Part shown: piece after piece, positions 8,188-15,242 of the stretch
Numbering within the stretch: the first letter of the stretch is position 1
How the letters are laid out: each line of letters opens with the position of its first letter
Assembly (NCBI GenBank): GCA_947089145.1
Contig: CAMUJH010000027.1
Location: 1-58,625, forward strand
Source of the DNA: an uncultured Hungatella sp.
GTDB taxonomy: Bacteria > Bacillota > Clostridia > Lachnospirales > Lachnospiraceae
Reading direction: 5' to 3'
DNA: 58,625 nucleotides
The notes under the pieces: generated by a model
The model's input: the letters and a program-made list of their open reading frames with translations, nothing else
What the model was told of the DNA's origin: nothing
Databases searched by the model: none
Program-made: the position numbers and the translations under genes

Positions 8188-9480
8188 ATGAAGCAGGATA
8201 TGATTGTGATTCTGGATTTGGGAAGTACCAGGAATACGGAAATTGCCCGTCAGATCCGTGATATGGGGGTGTACAGTGAGATCCATCCCCACGACATTAC
8301 GCCTGGGGATCTAAAAGGGCTGGAGAATGTGAAAGGAATCGTGCTGAACGGCGGGGAGAACCGGATAGTGGACGGCGTGCCGGTGGATATTGATCCGGCG
8401 ATTTACGAATGCGGGTATCCTTTGCTTGCCATTGACCACCCTGCGGCAAAGTGCGGAAGGAATTTTAAGGAGCTTCCCAATGGGGATGTCTTGAGGGAGT
8501 TTGTGTTTGGTGTGTGCCAGGCACAGCCCAACTGGAACATGAAGAATTTTATTGCGGATCAGGTGGAACTTATCCGCAGGCAGGTGGGGGAGAGGAAAGT
8601 GCTTCTTGCCCTGTCCGGCGGTGTGGATTCTTCGGTGGTTGCGGCGATGCTGATTAAGGCTGTAGGAAAACAGCTTGTGTGCGTTCATGTGAACCATGGA
8701 CTGATGAGGAAGCATGAGTCGGAGAGTGTGATCCAGGTGTTTAAGAATCAGCTTCACGCCAATTTGATTTATGTGGACGCCACGGAGAGGTTTTTGGGGA
8801 AACTGGAGGGCGTGGCAGACCCGGAGCAGAAGAGGAAAATCATTGGCAGCGAGTTTATCAGGGTATTTGAGGAGGAGGCCAGGAAGCTGGAGGGCATCGA
8901 CTTTTTAGGCCAGGGAACCATTTACCCGGATATTATTGAAAGCGGAACCAAGACGGCCAAGATGGTCAAGTCCCACCACAATGTGGGCGGTCTGCCGGAA
9001 GATTTGAAGTTTGAACTGGTGGAGCCGCTGAAGCAATTGTTTAAGGACGAGGTGCGGGCCTGCGGAGTGGAACTGGGGCTGCCGGAGTCTATGGTGTACC
9101 GTCAGCCGTTTCCAGGGCCGGGACTGGGCGTAAGATGTTTAGGAGCGATTACCAAGGATAGGCTGGAGGCAGTGCGGGAGTCGGATGCTATCTTGAGAGA
9201 GGAATTTGCAAAGGCTGGTTTGGACAGGAAGGTGTGGCAGTATTTTACGGTGGTGCCGGACTTTAAGTCTGTGGGCGTGAAGAATAACGCCAGGTGCTTT
9301 GACTATATGGTGATTATCCGGGCTATCAATACGGTGGATGCTATGAGCGCCAGCGTTGAGAGGGTGGATTGGGATGTGCTGGAGAGGATTACGGATAGGA
9401 TTTTGAGCGAGGTGGGGAATGTGAATCGGGTTTGCTTTGATATGAGCCCGAAGCCGCCGGCGACGATTGAGTTCGAATAG
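8188..9480 (+). CDS. guaA: GMP synthase with eroded glutaminase domain
   Basis: GuaA converts XMP to GMP with ATP and ammonia. This protein has 430 aa against the usual 510-525. The C-terminal synthetase half is intact: PP-loop SGGVDSS at residues 143-149, QGTIYPDIIESG, the dimerisation part and the terminal SPKPPATIEFE. The N-terminal class-I glutaminase domain starts normally (VILDLGSTRNTEIARQIRD) but jumps from about residue 80 to the linker FVFGVCQAQPNW. The GICYG nucleophile-elbow cysteine and the HPE catalytic dyad are missing, so it should use free ammonia or a partner glutaminase. I recall similar short forms in related Clostridia, so this may be a lineage trait rather than damage. 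The ATG follows AGAAGGAG. The prophage starts right after its terminator. Confidence 0.9.
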   Translation: MKQDMIVILDLGSTRNTEIARQIRDMGVYSEIHPHDITPGDLKGLENVKGIVLNGGENRIVDGVPVDIDPAIYECGYPLLAIDHPAAKCGRNFKELPNGDVLREFVFGVCQAQPNWNMKNFIADQVELIRRQVGERKVLLALSGGVDSSVVAAMLIKAVGKQLVCVHVNHGLMRKHESESVIQVFKNQLHANLIYVDATERFLGKLEGVADPEQKRKIIGSEFIRVFEEEARKLEGIDFLGQGTIYPDIIESGTKTAKMVKSHHNVGGLPEDLKFELVEPLKQLFKDEVRACGVELGLPESMVYRQPFPGPGLGVRCLGAITKDRLEAVRESDAILREEFAKAGLDRKVWQYFTVVPDFKSVGVKNNARCFDYMVIIRAINTVDAMSASVERVDWDVLERITDRILSEVGNVNRVCFDMSPKPPATIEFE

Positions 9481-9491
9481 GGGACATTTCA

Positions 9492-9530
9492 GCCGGAAGT
9501 CTGATAAAACAAGGGCTTCCGGCATTTTTT
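9492..9530 (+). terminator. guaA terminator
   Basis: GCCGGAAG (9492-9499) pairs with CTTCCGGC (9516-9523), followed by a run of six T. It ends the guaA transcript and marks the last host sequence before the mobile DNA. Confidence 0.85.
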
Positions 9531-9539
9531 ATTTCTTCG

Positions 9540-9556
9540 TGACACTAACATGACAC
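9540..9556. repeat. Pair of TGACAC repeats, possible integrase arm sites
   Basis: TGACAC occurs at 9540-9545 and 9551-9556. The inverse form GTGTCA recurs at 44384-44389 and 44405-44410, near the other likely boundary. They may be arm-type binding sites of a tyrosine recombinase; no core att repeat could be identified. Confidence 0.25.
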
Positions 9557-9600
9557 TGAAAATATAGCCAGCTACTTTTCTTACTCCAAAATGGATGTGG

Positions 9601-9629
9601 TTGAAATCCCTGTCATATTGTGGTAGAAT
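9601..9629 (+). promoter_or_regulatory. Promoter of the type I toxin
   Basis: TTGAAA (9601-9606), exactly 17 bp, then TAGAAT (9624-9629). Predicted start near 9636, giving a leader of about 80 nt before the toxin. Confidence 0.65.
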
Positions 9630-9714
9630 CCATTCATGGAACCCATGACAGGGGTGGCAGCCTCCCGAGCCAATGACCGGTTTGCCGGAATACATAGGAA
9701 GGGAGGTGGCGCCA

Positions 9715-9840
9715 ATGACAGCTGCAGATATCATTTTGATATTCATAGGGGTGATCGGCTTGCTGATCGCTTTCGGTAGCTTTGTTATAGCGTTGCTTGC
9801 CTTTCTCGACAGAGACAAGGACCACAAGCGAAAAAAATAA
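9715..9840 (+). CDS. Holin-like type I toxin, 41 aa
   Basis: A small membrane peptide: a short N-terminus, one long hydrophobic helix of about 25 residues (IILIFIGVIGLLIAFGSFVI) and a charged tail DRDKDHKRKK. This is the layout of the putative holin-like/TxpA-type toxins of Firmicutes, which depolarise the host membrane when produced. The ATG is preceded by GGGAGGTGG. Its own promoter lies upstream, and a convergent antisense promoter and terminator lie downstream, as in txpA/ratA loci. It stands between guaA and the integrase, at the edge of the prophage, and so could stabilise the element. The assignment rests on layout and composition, not on a search. Confidence 0.7.
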   Translation: MTAADIILIFIGVIGLLIAFGSFVIALLAFLDRDKDHKRKK

Positions 9841-9963
9841 TGCCCACCCTGTTAGCACCAGGATGGGCGCCTCTCACTGAGAGGTAACTGCCTTTGCTTG
9901 GGAAACTCCACCTTTGGAGTGGGGCTCCTACGGGGCGTCTGTTACAGCAGGCGCCTCTCTTTA
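9831..9963 (-). ncRNA. Predicted antisense antitoxin RNA
   Basis: A convergent transcript of about 130 nt is predicted from the promoter at 9969-9997 down to a hairpin (9842-9851 against 9859-9868) whose minus strand is followed by ATTATTTTTTT. It is complementary to the last codons and 3' UTR of the toxin mRNA, the arrangement of RatA-like antitoxins. Confidence 0.6.
9934..9962 (+). terminator. Possible toxin mRNA terminator
   Basis: GGCGTCTG (9934-9941) pairs with CAGGCGCC (9948-9955), followed by TCTCTTTA. The T-run is weak. A second small hairpin lies at about 9906-9920. Confidence 0.4.
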
Positions 9964-9968
9964 TCTAA

Positions 9969-9997
9969 AGAATAGCACAATCCGTGAGAAAGTTCAA
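9969..9997 (-). promoter_or_regulatory. Antisense RNA promoter
   Basis: On the minus strand TTGAAC (9997-9992), 17 bp, TATTCT (9974-9969). Its -35 overlaps the stop codon of the integrase gene. Confidence 0.6.
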
Positions 9998-11100
9998 GGA
10001 TTTTCTTCTCCCGGCGCTGCCCTCCGGAACTGGTTGAGCCGGTCGGCCAGCTGCTGATCCTTGTCCGGGTAGAGATGGGAATAGGTGTCCAGCGTGGTCT
10101 TCACGGATTCATGCCCCAGCCGGTTCGCAATCTCCAAGGGGGCAAAGCCCATTTCAATCAGCATACTGGCGTGGGAGTGCCTCAGGTCGTGGACTCTTAT
10201 GGGCGGCAATCCGACTTTGGCGGCGATCCGCTTTATCTCCTTATCCAGGGCAGATTTCGTGAAATAGAAGATTCGGTCCCCCTTTTCAATCCCATAGAGT
10301 TTTGACACATATTCCCGGATATCATCATATAGGAAATCTGGTATGGATATGCACCGCTTGGCCTTGGGCGTCTTTGGCTCCAGGAATAATTCTTCCCCAT
10401 TCACTTTTGCATAGTTCTTATTGATATCAATCCGCTTTGAAGGGAGGATGTCTGCGGGGGTAAGGGCCAGCAGCTCCCCGGAGCGCATCCCGGTATAAAA
10501 CAGCACATCAAAGGCCAGCTTTACAGAGGATTTTTGTATGGCGACGGAGAATCGCTCATACTGCGCCTGCGTCCATATGTTCATTTCCTCGGCCCGGCTC
10601 TTCCCCATGCTACCGGCGGCCCGACATGGATTGGCAGAGAGCCGGTAGTGGGCTACGGCATAATTCATAATGGCGGACAGCTGATTATTGACAGTCTTGA
10701 GATATGTCTGGGAAAACGGATTCCCGGCTTCATCCCGATAGGATATCAATTCGTTCTGCCATTTTCGGACCTTGATGGTGTCAATATCGCATACCTTCAG
10801 ATTCCCGAAGTAGGGGAGCAGCTTTCCTTTTATGATGAACCGCTTATTTTCCATTGTGGTAGGCTTCAACCGGTGCGACATGTCCTCCAGATAGTTCTCC
10901 ACCAGGGAGGAAAAGAGGATATCGCTGGTATTGTTCTGTTGATCTAAGAATGAGTGTTCAAATTCTTTCGCTTCACGCTGGGTTTTGAAGCCACGTTTGC
11001 ATATCTGCTTTTTTGCGCCGGTCCAATCTGTCACATAGAATTTTGCTCGCCAGCGTGTGGTTTTTCCGTCTTTTAAGGTATACTTGTAGGCTGGCATCAT
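9994..11100 (-). CDS. int: Tyrosine-type phage integrase
   Basis: A site-specific recombinase of 368 aa. It has an N-terminal arm-binding beta domain (residues 1-50, KYTLKDGKTTRWRAKFYV), a SAM-like core-binding domain (about 60-155) and the catalytic domain with TGMRSGELLAL (first Arg), HDLRHSHASML (HxxR) and a C-terminal Tyr in TTLDTYSHLYPDK. All catalytic residues are present, so it may be active. AAGGAAGTG precedes the start; a second ATG follows directly. Its position beside guaA places the left end of the prophage between 9,530 and 9,994. Confidence 0.93.
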   Translation of the reverse strand: MMPAYKYTLKDGKTTRWRAKFYVTDWTGAKKQICKRGFKTQREAKEFEHSFLDQQNNTSDILFSSLVENYLEDMSHRLKPTTMENKRFIIKGKLLPYFGNLKVCDIDTIKVRKWQNELISYRDEAGNPFSQTYLKTVNNQLSAIMNYAVAHYRLSANPCRAAGSMGKSRAEEMNIWTQAQYERFSVAIQKSSVKLAFDVLFYTGMRSGELLALTPADILPSKRIDINKNYAKVNGEELFLEPKTPKAKRCISIPDFLYDDIREYVSKLYGIEKGDRIFYFTKSALDKEIKRIAAKVGLPPIRVHDLRHSHASMLIEMGFAPLEIANRLGHESVKTTLDTYSHLYPDKDQQLADRLNQFRRAAPGEENP

Positions 11101-11226
11101 GTGTCACTTCCTTTTTGGTAGTAATTCTGTTGTATTTTCATGGAAGCAGATAATCTTGAAAAATCTGGTACGCCGTTTTATAATACAGTCATATAATACA
11201 TTTTTGATTAAGAAAGGAGCAGGGCT

Positions 11227-11445
11227 ATGGCATATAAGACTAAGGAGCAGGCTGGGACAGAACTGTTGGCTGCCATTGACGCATATATTGATGCGGCGAT
11301 GGCAGAGCGGAATGAGGAAATACGTAGCAAGAGAACGGCGCGATTCCTCAAATATGTTGAAGAACACAAAAATGATACAATTCATATCCCTGAGGATGCA
11401 CAGGGGCCCTATGCGCAGTCCTTAAGAGAAAAGGTTGGTGTTTAG
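11227..11445 (+). CDS. Small hypothetical protein
   Basis: A 72-aa acidic, mostly helical protein with AAMAERNEEIRSKRTARFL in its middle. A good AAAGGAG precedes the ATG. Its 3' end overlaps the convergent gene by 4 bp. No family recognised. It lies in the lysogeny region beside the integrase. Confidence 0.55.
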   Translation: MAYKTKEQAGTELLAAIDAYIDAAMAERNEEIRSKRTARFLKYVEEHKNDTIHIPEDAQGPYAQSLREKVGV

Positions 11446-11723
11446 AAATCCGCTTCGTTTTCTTCTTCCTTTTCAATATCAAGTTCTGCTAACATATCTG
11501 CGAAGCACTCGAAGGTATATCCTATTACAGCCCGCAGGAGTTGGTCGGAGATATTTATAATCTTTCTATAAATTTCCGGCTGGATAATTCCTTCCAATTC
11601 CGCATAGGCTGCATCCAGCCTTTTTTCATACATGGCAATATTATTTCTGTCCTGCTTCAGCAGCAGTTGTTTATAATCGTCACTTTTTGTCTTTTGTAAA
11701 TCTTTTCGTAAATCAGGGTTCAT
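11442..11723 (-). CDS. Small hypothetical protein of the lysogeny region
   Basis: A 93-aa protein, helical with likely coiled-coil character (MYEKRLDAAYAELEGII) and a Glu-rich tail. It is co-directional with the repressor and integrase, so probably part of the lysogenic transcript. No family recognised. Confidence 0.6.
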   Translation of the reverse strand: MNPDLRKDLQKTKSDDYKQLLLKQDRNNIAMYEKRLDAAYAELEGIIQPEIYRKIINISDQLLRAVIGYTFECFADMLAELDIEKEEENEADF

Positions 11724-11781
11724 TTATGAATACTCCAAAGATATAATCATTATTTTCCCCTTCGGTACCACTCGAAGGGTA

Positions 11782-12159
11782 TTATTTTCCCGGTTTATCA
11801 GTTCCGGTCTTCTTCAACGAGGAATCTGCTGCAACGGACTCCTCATTGAGACGTTTTAGATAGCCTTTTAGCTCTCCCCTGAATTCATATTGGGCCTCTG
11901 GAGGAAGTTGGTGAATAAGTGATAGCCATTCCGCATCACTAGATGTGATAAAAGGATTTGGGTATTCTTTTCCGGTCAATAGAAATTCACATGAAACCCC
12001 CAAAAATTCACAAATTGGAATTATTAGCTTGGCAGGAGGATCAGTGCCACGATTTTTCCAATTTGTCATTGTGCTCGTATTTATTCCAATATATCTGCAC
12101 AAATCCGCTGCGACTAAAGATTTTTCATTTAATATTGTGAGAATTCGCTGTATTATCAT
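11782..12159 (-). CDS. CI-like XRE repressor
   Basis: A 125-aa protein with a Cro/CI-type HTH at residues 4-60 ([20 protein letters not shown]) and a short C-terminal helical part. It is the likely master repressor of the prophage: it sits between the integrase and a divergent early region. The ATG at 12159 is preferred, since GAGGG lies 5 bases upstream; a TTG at 12171 extends the frame by four codons. It lacks a LexA-like peptidase domain, so induction by RecA cleavage is unlikely for this protein alone. Confidence 0.8.
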   Translation of the reverse strand: MIIQRILTILNEKSLVAADLCRYIGINTSTMTNWKNRGTDPPAKLIIPICEFLGVSCEFLLTGKEYPNPFITSSDAEWLSLIHQLPPEAQYEFRGELKGYLKRLNEESVAADSSLKKTGTDKPGK

Positions 12160-12195
12160 AGAAACCCTCAAAATCCTAAAATGTGAATAAAAGCA

Positions 12196-12224
12196 TTGAT
12201 AAACTCACAAATGGGGATTATTAT
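12196..12224 (+). promoter_or_regulatory. Rightward promoter opposite the repressor
   Basis: TTGATA (12196-12201), 17 bp, TATTAT (12219-12224). The flanking half-sites TGTGA (around 12182) and TCACA (around 12206) form a spaced inverted repeat that the repressor could bind. Confidence 0.5.
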
Positions 12225-12700
12225 AAAGATACACAACAACAAGTTACACTATCAAAACAGCAGTAATGTGATCCAAATCAAAAAAGATGGTTTGAGAAGT
12301 CCTGCCGGTAGCTTGCTACTGCCGACAGGGACAACTCCCGAAATTTTTTTACCCTAACCTGCATTGTATGCCCATAAATCGTTCCGGTTCCATATAACCT
12401 GATTTCGGCATAGCTGCTTTTAAGCAAGATGAGCTATTGGTGTCAGGCAATGCCACTTATGCAGTTATGGTTCTGCCATGCAAATATTATGTACCCAATT
12501 AGTTGGCATAATCTAAGGCCGCGCCAATGCGTTTATTTGGAATCGTCTAGTTCCAAAACCTTATATAGGGAACAGGGTAGCTCAAAAACTTTTTTATGAG
12601 TTTCTTCAAGAGACCACCTTCTTTCATTGGTATTAATTTGCACAGAATTATAATAGCACATTACTGTAACTTTTTAAAGCAAAAAGTGTGAAAGGAGTGA
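12225..12700 (+). other. Non-coding early leader region
   Basis: About 475 bp without a credible gene. From 12301 two short hairpins (CCTG..CAGG enclosing GTAGCTTGCTAC, then GGGACAACTCCC) are followed by seven T at 12344-12350, so the promoter at 12196 may make a terminated RNA of about 120 nt. The rest to 12620 shows only weak repeats. Confidence 0.4.
12627..12654 (+). promoter_or_regulatory. Early promoter
   Basis: TTGGTA (12627-12632), 16 bp, perfect TATAAT (12649-12654), 50 bp before the first rightward HTH gene. Confidence 0.6.
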
Positions 12701-12704
12701 GGCA

Positions 12705-12908
12705 ATGAAAAGAGAATTATCATCATGGGGCAGGCAGTGTAAGGTTCAGATGATTGTTCTTGAAAAAACGCTTTCTGATCTAAGTCAGGAGACAAACTTA
12801 TCGAAAACTTACATTTCAGCCATCATAAACGGAAGGATGGTAGTGCCTGAGAAAACAATACAAACTATTAGCAAGGCTTTGGAGGTTGATGCTGCGCTTG
12901 CGCGATAA
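12705..12908 (+). CDS. Small Cro-like HTH protein
   Basis: A 67-aa single-domain XRE/Cro protein (LSDLSQETNLSKTYISAIIN is the helix-turn-helix). GAAAGGAGTGAG precedes the ATG. As the first gene of the rightward operon opposite the CI-like repressor it is the natural Cro candidate that would favour lytic growth (inference). Confidence 0.75.
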   Translation: MKRELSSWGRQCKVQMIVLEKTLSDLSQETNLSKTYISAIINGRMVVPEKTIQTISKALEVDAALAR

Positions 12909-12958
12909 GGTATTATAGTCTGCTAGTTCCATTATAAGAAGTGGAGGTAAAAATCAAA

Positions 12959-13435
12959 ATGTCAAACATAACAGCGAAGACAAGCTCCAACATATTTTAT
13001 AAGGCCCGCTGCGAGGCATCAGCACATAACGAACATCTGAGCAGCCGGGAAGGGGCAGCAGACATCATGTCCATAGACCGGGGCCGTCTTTATAGGATTG
13101 AGAGCGGGATAGCTAATCCATATCCGGAAGAGGTTCATATGATGGCAGATCTGTACAATGCGCCGGAGCTTCGGAATCACTACTGTAGGGAGGCATGCCC
13201 CCTGGGTCGGGATATGCCGGTGCTGGAACTGGAGGATCTGGACCGGATAACCGTGCGTGCTATGGCAAGTCTCCGCAAGGTGGCCCAGGCCAAAGAAAGC
13301 CTGCTGGATATCACCGCAGATGGCATTATTACTAAGGATGAAAAGCCAGAGCTAAGGAAGATCCTGGCTACACTTGATGAAATATCTGCCATTGCCCAGA
13401 GCCTGAAGGTATGGACAGAAAAAAATCTGGAGTAG
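12959..13435 (+). CDS. XRE-family regulator with helical tail
   Basis: A 158-aa protein. Residues 10-70 resemble an XRE HTH (SREGAADIMSIDRGRLYRIE), followed by CREACPLG and a long helical C-terminus. This type of phage regulator is widespread in Clostridia and of undefined role. ATG 12959 is chosen; GGAGG lies 12 bases upstream, a long but usable gap. It is the second gene in the early operon. Confidence 0.7.
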   Translation: MSNITAKTSSNIFYKARCEASAHNEHLSSREGAADIMSIDRGRLYRIESGIANPYPEEVHMMADLYNAPELRNHYCREACPLGRDMPVLELEDLDRITVRAMASLRKVAQAKESLLDITADGIITKDEKPELRKILATLDEISAIAQSLKVWTEKNLE

Positions 13436-13446
13436 GAGGTGACAAG

Positions 13447-13872
13447 TTGTATCTGGCACAAAATTTGAAATATCTGCGGGAGCAGAGAGGCCTGAAGCAG
13501 CAAGATCTGGCGGATATTCTAGGGGTAAAACAATCTACAGTTGGAAATTGGGAAGTTGGCAAAAGAGAACCAGAAATAAATATGCTGGTATGCATTGCAG
13601 AGTATTTTGGCATAACACTTGACGACTTGATTCTAAAAGATTTGCGACCACCGACTCCACTCTATGCCTTAAATCTTAGATTTCTGCGGAAAAGACATAA
13701 GATGACGCAAGAGGATATAGGGAATCTGCTTAATGTTACACAAAAGTGTGTGAGCAAATATGAAAGCTGAGCAGTTCAACTGAGCAATCAGTGGTTAATA
13801 AACGTATCAGAAATTTTCAACGTTACCATAGATGATTTACTGAAAAAAGATCTGTCAAAGGAGGGTGTGTGA
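13447..13872 (+). pseudogene. Two-domain XRE regulator interrupted by a stop codon
   Basis: A TTG start at 13447 follows a perfect AGGAGGTG. Residues 1-65 are a complete XRE HTH (LAQNLKYLREQRGLKQQDL, VKQSTVGNWEVGKREP). A linker LRPPTPLYALN leads into a second HTH copy (RFLRKRHKMTQEDIGNLLNV) that is cut by TGA at 13768-13770. The same frame continues without further stops to 13872 and encodes the rest of the second domain (WLINVSEIFNVTIDDLLKKD). One nonsense change thus splits a duplicated-HTH protein. The first domain may still work as a 107-aa product. Confidence 0.7.
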
Positions 13873-13874
13873 CC

Positions 13875-14240
13875 ATGGCAAAAGCATGGTTGGAAGATAA
13901 GGCAACATGGCTGTTCGACCTGGCGCATGACAATCTGGACGAGGACGCCATCGTAAAGGGGTTTTTGAAACATTATGTACTGCAAGGGCAGGGAATAGAT
14001 GATGTGCAGCGGGATATGCACTTTCGCACACACTACGGAGACTTTTACTTGAAAGCTGCCATGGCCTATCTGCGGAGAGCGCTGGAGGTGCAGATCGAGG
14101 CACCACCCCGCTCGGAGATGCGGACGCTGGATGAAGTGCAGGGGATTGTTGATGCCGTCTGCGCAGGCATCCGGGGCCAGGTTGATTACTATGATCCGGA
14201 GATTGATGATGATCCGTATGTTGTCCGAGCGGCATGGTAA
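13875..14240 (+). CDS. Hypothetical phage protein
   Basis: A 121-aa acidic protein with FLKHYVLQGQGIDDVQRDMH and an acidic tail DPEIDDDP. GGAGGG precedes the ATG. No family recognised; conserved position in the early phage operon suggests a DNA-related role, but nothing shows it. Confidence 0.6.
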   Translation: MAKAWLEDKATWLFDLAHDNLDEDAIVKGFLKHYVLQGQGIDDVQRDMHFRTHYGDFYLKAAMAYLRRALEVQIEAPPRSEMRTLDEVQGIVDAVCAGIRGQVDYYDPEIDDDPYVVRAAW

Positions 14241-14274
14241 GAGAGCCACGGCAGAAACTTGAAGGAGGGATTGC

Positions 14275-14529
14275 ATGGGAGCGTTGGCGACAGCGCCCGG
14301 GGTTTTAGGTGCGGCAATGACAACATATATCACGGTTGTGGACGTGATGACTCTGCTCGGGTGTAAGGAGAATAAAGCATACGAGACTATTAGGGCAATC
14401 AATAATTTGGCAAAAAAGAATGGACAATTCGCTTATGGCCAAGGCAAGGCGAGCAAGTATCTTTTTTCTGAAAAATACGGAATCCCTATGGATGTGGTCA
14501 ATGCAGTAATTGAAAGGAACGGGGGATAA
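14275..14529 (+). CDS. Small DNA-binding-like protein
   Basis: An 84-aa protein. After residue 15, YITVVDVMTLLGCKENKAYE is predicted as a helix-turn-helix of the DUF3173/excisionase-like kind, followed by basic residues and KYLFSEKYGI. GGAGGG stands before the ATG at 14275; an internal ATG (14317) would remove a low-complexity leader. It could be an excisionase or an early regulator. Confidence 0.6.
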   Translation: MGALATAPGVLGAAMTTYITVVDVMTLLGCKENKAYETIRAINNLAKKNGQFAYGQGKASKYLFSEKYGIPMDVVNAVIERNGG

Positions 14530-14569
14530 GGAAGGCGTGGGTAAAGAATAAGTCAAAGGAGATGCTGAC

Positions 14570-14740
14570 ATGCAGTATTGGACATGTCCGTTATGTGGCG
14601 CAAATCTTGATAGCGGAGAGAAATGCGATTGCAGGGAAGAAGAAAAAAGAAAACAGGAGCGGATAGAGCGGCTTTATAAACAGGAGGCGGGAAGCAATCA
14701 ACTTACGTTTAGCTGGCCTTCAGAAAGGTTAAAAGCGTGA
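14570..14740 (+). CDS. 56-aa zinc-ribbon protein
   Basis: A short frame with AAAGGAG eight bases before ATG. It starts MQYWTCPLCGAN and has CDC after 10 residues, a half zinc ribbon, then a strongly charged Glu/Lys helix. Such tiny zinc proteins are common in Clostridial phage early regions. Its stop overlaps the GTG of the next gene. Confidence 0.65.
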   Translation: MQYWTCPLCGANLDSGEKCDCREEEKRKQERIERLYKQEAGSNQLTFSWPSERLKA

Positions 14741-14910
14741 AATGGATAATAGAGAGAAAAGGATGGATCTGGATGAAAGCAGAGTGTGTGAAGTGTGGCT
14801 TATTGTGGAATATCAGTGCATTAAAGATCATTCCAAAATCAGGTTATGTATGTCCAAGATGCAGAAAGTTTGGTGCAAGAAGGGGAGGAGGTTATTTAAA
14901 AGGATTGTAA
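14737..14910 (+). CDS. 57-aa zinc-finger protein
   Basis: Read in the frame offset from the longer frame over the same bases. It starts GTG at 14737 overlapping the previous stop, or ATG at 14773. Two CxxC knuckles (ECVKCG and VCPRCRKFG) and a Gly/Arg-rich end are protein-like, whereas the competing frame has no such features here. The stop overlaps the next start as TAATG, implying coupled translation. Confidence 0.6.
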   Translation: MKWIIERKGWIWMKAECVKCGLLWNISALKIIPKSGYVCPRCRKFGARRGGGYLKGL

Positions 14911-15113
14911 TGCTCATGGCTACGGTTAGATTTAGGTTATTTGCTTCAGCAATATTAACCTATATCTATGCAGTATGGTCTGCGGAACAGGCTTTTCTCC
15001 AGAGAGGATATAAGGCCTATGGAGGGGAGTATCTTGCCATCCCATTTGTGTTCTGGGGGGCTTATAAAGGGCTGGAATGGATCACATGGACGCTGCACAG
15101 AGGAACTACATAA
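14910..15113 (+). CDS. Small membrane protein
   Basis: A 67-aa protein starting in the TAATG overlap at 14910 with AAAGG upstream. It has two hydrophobic segments (FRLFASAILTYIYAVW and YLAIPFVFWGAYKGLEW) and a short charged loop. The frame is open upstream to 14742, but that part is the shadow of the zinc-finger gene. Function unknown. Confidence 0.6.
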   Translation: MLMATVRFRLFASAILTYIYAVWSAEQAFLQRGYKAYGGEYLAIPFVFWGAYKGLEWITWTLHRGTT

Positions 15114-15208
15114 TGGAGGTTTGTGTTATTAGTGGTCGTTACGGTATGGAAAAAGAGCGTTCAGTCAAAGACCAGAGCGCCCTCGGGAATATCCATATTG
15201 TAACATGA
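15113..15208 (+). CDS. Possible 31-aa peptide
   Basis: An ATG overlapping the previous stop (TAATG) opens 31 codons ending TGA at 15206. AGAGGA lies upstream. It could be a coupled micro-gene; sequence alone does not prove it. Confidence 0.3.
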   Translation: MEVCVISGRYGMEKERSVKDQSALGNIHIVT

Positions 15209-15242
15209 AAACGAGAATAAATCAATATGGAGGAAAAGAAAG

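Noticed and set aside
9480-11100. tRNA or guaA 3'-end attachment duplication
   Set aside because: I looked for a direct repeat of the guaA end or a tRNA fragment elsewhere in the window and found none, so no att core is claimed.
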